The position numbers and the translations under genes were made by a program. DNA of 18,860 nt from Clostridiales bacterium (lineage in GTDB: Bacteria > Bacillota > Clostridia > Christensenellales > UBA3700), in NCBI GenBank assembly GCA_014799645.1, contig JAAVHQ010000026.1:29360-48219 (forward strand), read 5' to 3'. Positions 15,188-18,860 of this stretch are shown here, one piece after another. The notes beneath the pieces are model-generated. The model did no database searches and was not told the DNA's origin. It saw only the letters and a program-made list of their open reading frames with translations. Within the stretch, counting starts at the first letter, position 1; each line of letters starts with the position of its first letter.

Positions 15188-15634
15188 ATGGACAAAATGG
15201 AAGTAAAAGAAAACGGTAAATACGAATTTATATCAAATAGCGTCGAAGATACCTTTGCTTTAGCGAAGAGTATTGCGGACAAATTGAACGGGGGAGAAGT
15301 TATTCTTCTCTCGGGCAATCTCGGCGCAGGTAAGACTACTTTTACGAAAGGCTTGGCAAAATCGCTTGGCATTGAAGACGTTGTCACCAGTCCGACTTTT
15401 ACTTTTATGAAAGAATACGGCGGAAGATTGAGACTCTATCACTTCGATATGTATAGAGCGACTGACGAGGACGAACTCTATGAACTTGGACTCAATGACT
15501 ATCTATATCAAGGCGGAGTATGCGTAATAGAGTGGAATAAGTTCGAAGTTATAGAGAATCCGATAAAGATTGAGATAACGAATTTGGACGACGATAAAAG
15601 AAAGTTTGAAATAAGCGGAATTGACTTGGCGTAA
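15188..15634 (+). CDS. tsaE: tRNA threonylcarbamoyladenosine biosynthesis ATPase TsaE
   Basis: ATPase partner of TsaB and TsaD in making the t6A modification at position 37 of ANN-decoding tRNAs. The 148 residues fit the family. The Walker A region GNLGAGKTT is at 43-51, then SPTFT at 68-72, HFDMYR at 85-90 and IEWNKF near 114, which carry the switch-like and Walker B regions. The start is uncertain: ATGs at 15188 and 15197 are both possible and neither has a ribosome binding site; earlier in-frame ATGs fall in the promoter. tsaB follows but only after a 320-nt gap, unlike the usual tight pairing. Confidence 0.95.
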   Translation: MDKMEVKENGKYEFISNSVEDTFALAKSIADKLNGGEVILLSGNLGAGKTTFTKGLAKSLGIEDVVTSPTFTFMKEYGGRLRLYHFDMYRATDEDELYELGLNDYLYQGGVCVIEWNKFEVIENPIKIEITNLDDDKRKFEISGIDLA

Positions 15635-15957
15635 ATACGTATTGTAAGGGTAGAGAATACGCGCGTTGCAATAAGTCTATAATATGCAAAAAAGTTCTAG
15701 GTTAATAAAGCGAGAATCTCTCAATTTACGCTTTGCAATATATAGAATAAGTCACGGCATTTGCAAGTGAATTTTGCGAGAAAACAAAATCTAAGAGAGA
15801 AGTAGAAAATCACTAGAATAAGCATTGGTGATTTTAATTAAAAAGACTTCTCAATTAGAACAACTTACTTCTCAATTATCGCGATTTTTAGAATAATTCT
15901 ATAAAATTCGGTAAAATAGAACAAAAAATAAAGAAAATATAACTTTTAGGTGAAATG
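15635..15957 (+). other. Repeat-rich AT-rich gap between tsaE and tsaB
   Basis: I find no protein-coding gene here. Visible structure: an imperfect inverted repeat at 15797-15852 (GAGAAGT with ACTTCTC outside, AAAATCAC with GTGATTTT inside); the direct repeat ACTTCTCAATTA at 15846-15857 and 15867-15878; TAGAATAAG at 15743-15751 and 15814-15822; and the palindrome TAGAATAATTCTA at 15889-15901. A further AAAGCG/CGCTTT hairpin sits around 15707-15734. The tsaB ribosome binding site is at the right end. No complete promoter was found. It could be a decayed small mobile repeat or a non-coding RNA locus. Confidence 0.5.
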
Positions 15958-16557
15958 ATGAATATTTTAGCTGTAGACACGACAAGCGAGAATATGGTAA
16001 TTGCCATTAGCAAAAACGACGTAATCTTTTCCCGTATCGGAATGTCGGAAAGTAAAAAACATAATTCTCAAATTTTGCCGATGATTGACGAGTTGCTTGA
16101 AGAAGCGAAAATCACTTTGGGCGAGATTGATTATCTTGCTTGCGTTGTAGGTCCGGGATCGTTCACGGGAATTAGAATTGGGGTATCAAGCGTCAATGCG
16201 TTGGCATTCGCGCTATCCAAAAAATGCGTGTCTATTACCGCGCTTGAAGAACTTGCCTTTGGCGTAAGCGAGAATGATTTTTACTGCGCGATTGATTGCA
16301 GACACGATAATTACTATTACGCAAGATTCAACAATGATTATAAGAATATGAAAGAACTTGGCGAGATAACTTTGCAAGACCTTGAAAAGAAAGATAAGGT
16401 AATTTATAAGGACAAGCCGTCTGATCCAAATGCTTTGATTGAGATTGCGAAGTATAAAATCGGTGTTGGTAAGTTCGAAACTCTCTCGCCTTTGTATCTC
16501 AAGAAGTCTCAAGCCGAGCGTGAATATGAAAACAAAAATATGGACAAAATAGTATAA
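15958..16557 (+). CDS. tsaB: tRNA threonylcarbamoyladenosine biosynthesis protein TsaB
   Basis: Scaffold subunit that dimerises with TsaD in t6A synthesis; ASKHA-fold pseudo-enzyme. The 199 residues start MNILAVDTT, and the family motifs SxKHNSQILP near 32-41 and GPGSFTGIRIG near 65-75 are present. Two consecutive ATGs exist, at 15955 and 15958. The AGGTG site ends at 15952, giving 2 nt to the first and 5 nt to the second, so the second is chosen. The C-terminal half is diverged, as usual for TsaB. The rimI ATG abuts the TAA stop directly. tsaD, commonly nearby, is absent from the window. Confidence 0.95.
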   Translation: MNILAVDTTSENMVIAISKNDVIFSRIGMSESKKHNSQILPMIDELLEEAKITLGEIDYLACVVGPGSFTGIRIGVSSVNALAFALSKKCVSITALEELAFGVSENDFYCAIDCRHDNYYYARFNNDYKNMKELGEITLQDLEKKDKVIYKDKPSDPNALIEIAKYKIGVGKFETLSPLYLKKSQAEREYENKNMDKIV

Positions 16558-17004
16558 ATGAAAATAACGTTTGACGATTTTAGACAAGAGTATATTGATA
16601 AAATATATGAGATAGAAAAAGACAGTATTGACGTTGCTTGGACGAAAGAGCAACTAATTGGACTTATCGGAAATCCCGACGTAGTTGCAAGAGTTGGATT
16701 GCTTGACGGCGAAGTGGTCTGCTCGTATAGCTTTAATATCATAATCGACGAAGGCGACGTCAACAATCTCAGCGTAGACAAATCTTGGCGAGGCAAAGGA
16801 ATCGGTAATCTATTGATTGAAGATATGATTTTGTCTGCAAAATCCAAGAATTTGCAAAATATTACGTTGGAAGTCAATGAAAACAATGTTGTTGCAATAA
16901 ATCTTTATAATAAATACGGATTCAAAGTAGAGGGCAAACGTCCGAAATTTTACCATGGCAAGGACGCGGCTCTTGTGATGTGGAAGAGAAACTGTAAAAT
17001 TTGA
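16558..17004 (+). CDS. rimI: Ribosomal protein S18-alanine N-acetyltransferase RimI
   Basis: GNAT-family acetyltransferase that modifies the N-terminal alanine of S18 or other proteins. It has 148 residues. The acetyl-CoA pyrophosphate loop is RGKGIG near 81-86, preceded by VNNLSVDKSW, and LEVNENNVVAINLYNKYGF near 102-120 is the RimI-type C-terminal motif, ending in a typical ALVMWK strand. The start codon touches the tsaB stop with no spacing and no ribosome binding site, so it is probably translated by coupling. tsaB-rimI order is common in Firmicutes. A terminator follows about 40 nt after its stop. Confidence 0.92.
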   Translation: MKITFDDFRQEYIDKIYEIEKDSIDVAWTKEQLIGLIGNPDVVARVGLLDGEVVCSYSFNIIIDEGDVNNLSVDKSWRGKGIGNLLIEDMILSAKSKNLQNITLEVNENNVVAINLYNKYGFKVEGKRPKFYHGKDAALVMWKRNCKI

Positions 17005-17041
17005 CGAAATTTGATTTAATTTGGTATTTTTAATTTATTTG

Positions 17042-17075
17042 GCGCATATCTAGTAGTATATGCGCTGATTTTTTT
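17042..17075 (+). terminator. Intrinsic terminator after rimI
   Basis: The 8-bp perfect stem GCGCATAT (17042-17049) and ATATGCGC (17058-17065) has an eight-base loop, followed by TGATTTTTTT. It separates the tsaB-rimI unit from the hydrolase gene. Only about 25 nt remain before that gene's ribosome binding site. A weak candidate promoter, TTGACG (17001-17006) and TATTTT (17025-17030) at 18 bp, lies upstream of the hairpin, so the hydrolase may depend on read-through. Confidence 0.85.
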
Positions 17076-17110
17076 ACCTTTTGTCGTAAAAAGTCGGCTG
17101 GGGGTGCGTT

Positions 17111-17806
17111 ATTCTTAATCATATTATTAAGGGCGAAGGCTCGGATATCATTTTTTTGCATGGCTGGGGCGGTAGCGTAGACAGTTTTAGGGGCGTATTT
17201 GAGGTATTTTCTAAGAAATACCGCTGTACGATCCTTGATTTTTACGGTTTTGGGGACAGTAAATTGCCTGCCGTGTTGACTTTGGACGATTACGCTAAGG
17301 GCGTCGAAGAGATTATCAATAAGTACGATATGAAAGACGTCATACTTGTCGGACACTCGTTTGGCGGTAGAGTCGCAATACTGTTAGCGTCGCGTTTGGA
17401 TAAAATTAAGAGCATAGTTTTGGTCGACAGCGCAGGACTCAAACCTCGCGCTTCTATGAAGAAAAGTATTCGAAAACTGACCTATAAGTTGAAAAAATGC
17501 TTAAAAATGGATACGTCAAAGTGCGGTTCGGCAGACTATCGCGCGCTTAGCGGAGATATGAAAGAGACGTTTAAGAACGTCGTCAACTTCTATTTGGACG
17601 GATATTTAGAGCAAATCAAATGCGATACTTTGATTATCTGGGGCAAAAAGGATAAAGATACTCCGCCGTATATGGCAAGGAGATTGCATCGAGGCATATA
17701 TAATAGTGGGCTGATTTTTTTAGAAGGAGGACATTATAGCTATCTCGATTGCTATCAGCAGTTTTTGGCAATTTTAGATAGTTATTTTAACGATATATGC
17801 AAATAG
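17111..17806 (+). CDS. Alpha/beta-hydrolase fold protein, non-standard start
   Basis: Hydrolase of the MenH/proline iminopeptidase-like group; substrate unknown. Motifs: oxyanion-hole HGWGGS near the N-terminus, the nucleophile elbow GHSFGG with its serine, a late acidic residue in IIWGKKDKDTPP, and catalytic His in EGGHYSYLD near the end. No signal peptide is visible. The in-frame codons from 17090 contain no ATG, GTG or TTG until a TTG at 17156, and that start would cut off the first beta strand (DIIFLHGWGGS). ATT at 17111 has a GGGGG site 6 nt upstream and gives a family-like N-terminus ending IIKGEGSDIIFLHG, so I use it, giving 231 residues; a one-base frameshift after GTG at 17104 is the alternative. 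Its end overlaps the next gene by 10 nt, implying a joint function. Confidence 0.8.
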   Translation: MLNHIIKGEGSDIIFLHGWGGSVDSFRGVFEVFSKKYRCTILDFYGFGDSKLPAVLTLDDYAKGVEEIINKYDMKDVILVGHSFGGRVAILLASRLDKIKSIVLVDSAGLKPRASMKKSIRKLTYKLKKCLKMDTSKCGSADYRALSGDMKETFKNVVNFYLDGYLEQIKCDTLIIWGKKDKDTPPYMARRLHRGIYNSGLIFLEGGHYSYLDCYQQFLAILDSYFNDICK

Positions 17807-18860
17807 GCGTAATTATTGCGACAACTTTGGTATTTTGGATAATTGCCATTGTTTTGTCGCTTAGAATAGTAAATTTAGCGCAGTTGGAAGGGTATAAGGT
17901 AGTAAATTCTCGCAAAATGAAGAGCATTAAGTGTAAACTATGGGGCTCAGCGATATGTATTACGCTTTGCAACGCTATTTTTTCCTTTATTTCAGTATCA
18001 ATCGGTAGTTTTTATATACAACTTATCGTTCAAGGTCTTTACTTGGTCGCGCTATTGGTAAGTCTTGCCGACGAGAGAGATAAATGCGCGCATCAACCTC
18101 TCGTATATACTGCTAGGGCAAAAAGACTTATCGCAACGTATACGTTGGTTACGTTTGTACTGTTGGCTCTCGCGACGGTAGGCGGGTATTTGATAAAAGT
18201 CAAAGGCGTAAGGCTTTGTTTTATCTTTTTGCCTGTCGTATTTGCTCTTCTACCGTACTTAGTGGCGTTATCAATAAAGTTAAATTCGCCGATAGAACGA
18301 CACATAGCTAATAAATTTATCCAAAAATGCAAAAATGAGTTGGAAAATCGTCGCTCAATGATAAAGATAGGAATTACGGGAAGTTTCGCCAAAACTACGA
18401 CGAAAAATATCTTGACGACAATTCTAAATCAAGAGTACAAGACCTATTGCACGCCGAGCAATTACAATACGCCTCTTGGGATATGTCGCTCTGTCAACGA
18501 ACTTCCCGATGATTGCGAAATTTTCGTTGCGGAAATGGGCGCGAGAAAGCAAGGGGATATCGAAGAACTTTGTGAAATCGTCAAACCTACGATTGGAATT
18601 GTCACTGGAGTAGGGTCTCAGCACTTGGCTACTTTCAAAAGTCAGGAAAATATATATTTGACAAAAAAAGAGTTGTCCGACTACGTCGAAAGCGTCGACG
18701 GCGGATTTATGGTATACAACGCAGACAACGACTTTACTATGAGAATGTACGACGAGAGTAAGGCGAGTGATAAGATTGCGGTGTCCGGCAATAAATACGT
18801 AGATAAATATCTTGTAGAATCTTCTGAAAATTCTATAAGCGCGGACAATATCGAGTGCGA
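17797..18860 (+). CDS. Membrane-anchored Mur-ligase (MurF-like), 3' end outside window
   Basis: The first 354 codons are visible. About five hydrophobic helices (near 3-26, 50-68, 70-90, 112-134 and 138-162) precede a Mur-ligase central domain. The P-loop region ITGSFAKTTTKN at 193-204 has Ala198 where Mur ligases normally have Gly before the catalytic Lys199. Next come SNYNTPLGICRSV near 222-233, the EMGAR motif at 246-250, TGVGSQHLATFKSQENI near 270-286, and TKKE near 289-292, which contains the likely carbamylated lysine. These segments match MurF best, but MurF itself is soluble and joins D-Ala-D-Ala to the UDP-MurNAc-tripeptide. The true substrate is not evident. The ATG overlaps the hydrolase end by 10 nt with no ribosome binding site, so expression is probably coupled. 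Confidence 0.8.
   Translation, partial: MQIGVIIATTLVFWIIAIVLSLRIVNLAQLEGYKVVNSRKMKSIKCKLWGSAICITLCNAIFSFISVSIGSFYIQLIVQGLYLVALLVSLADERDKCAHQPLVYTARAKRLIATYTLVTFVLLALATVGGYLIKVKGVRLCFIFLPVVFALLPYLVALSIKLNSPIERHIANKFIQKCKNELENRRSMIKIGITGSFAKTTTKNILTTILNQEYKTYCTPSNYNTPLGICRSVNELPDDCEIFVAEMGARKQGDIEELCEIVKPTIGIVTGVGSQHLATFKSQENIYLTKKELSDYVESVDGGFMVYNADNDFTMRMYDESKASDKIAVSGNKYVDKYLVESSENSISADNIEC

Overview
The window reads as a gene-dense stretch of core chromosome from an anaerobic, low-to-mid GC Firmicute, most likely an uncultured clostridial lineage. The grounds are: an electron-bifurcating NfnAB pair, the LL-diaminopimelate aminotransferase route to meso-diaminopimelate, a fused NadD-YqeK protein next to RsfS, an FMN riboswitch in front of a RibU-type ECF transporter, and AGGAG-type ribosome binding sites. 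Taxonomy is inference; there is no rRNA gene here. I see no tRNA, rRNA, CRISPR array, transposase or phage gene.

Layout. 1-2664: the 3' part of a CtpE/Exp7-like P-type cation ATPase whose lysine/glutamate-rich N-terminal extension runs off the left edge. 2700-5777: guaA and purA, the first steps from IMP toward GMP and AMP, separated by an AT-rich 252-nt gap. 5820-9872: dapL, nth, nfnA and nfnB, closely spaced (13, 19 and 4 nt) and probably co-transcribed. A perfect 16-bp palindrome spans the nfnB stop codon and is followed by short direct repeats. 9930-11494: obgE and a YhbY-family RNA-binding protein gene, closed by a strong intrinsic terminator. 11600-12337 (minus): an unrecognised four-helix membrane protein with a possible degenerate Mrr/restriction-endonuclease-like domain. 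It is divergent from nadD-yqeK (12427-13539), which is followed by rsfS and a small YhcN/YlaJ-like gene. 14355-14960 (minus): a RibU-like riboflavin transporter with a complete FMN riboswitch and a perfect consensus promoter. That promoter physically overlaps the promoter of tsaE on the other strand. 15188-17004: tsaE, a 320-nt repeat-rich AT-rich gap, then tsaB and rimI, with no tsaD beside them; closed by a terminator. 17111-end: an alpha/beta hydrolase with no ordinary start codon, overlapping by 10 nt a five-helix membrane protein fused to a Mur-ligase catalytic region, which runs off the right edge.

How they fit together. Most genes are housekeeping: purine nucleotides, lysine/peptidoglycan precursor, base excision repair, NADPH/ferredoxin balance, ribosome assembly and silencing (ObgE, YhbY, RsfS), NAD synthesis, tRNA t6A modification and riboflavin uptake. 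The parts worth a second look are the hydrolase plus membrane Mur-ligase pair, the Mrr-like membrane protein, the overlapping ribU/tsaE promoters, the apparently leaderless nadD-yqeK transcript, and a hairpin that contains the ribosome binding site of the YhcN-like gene.
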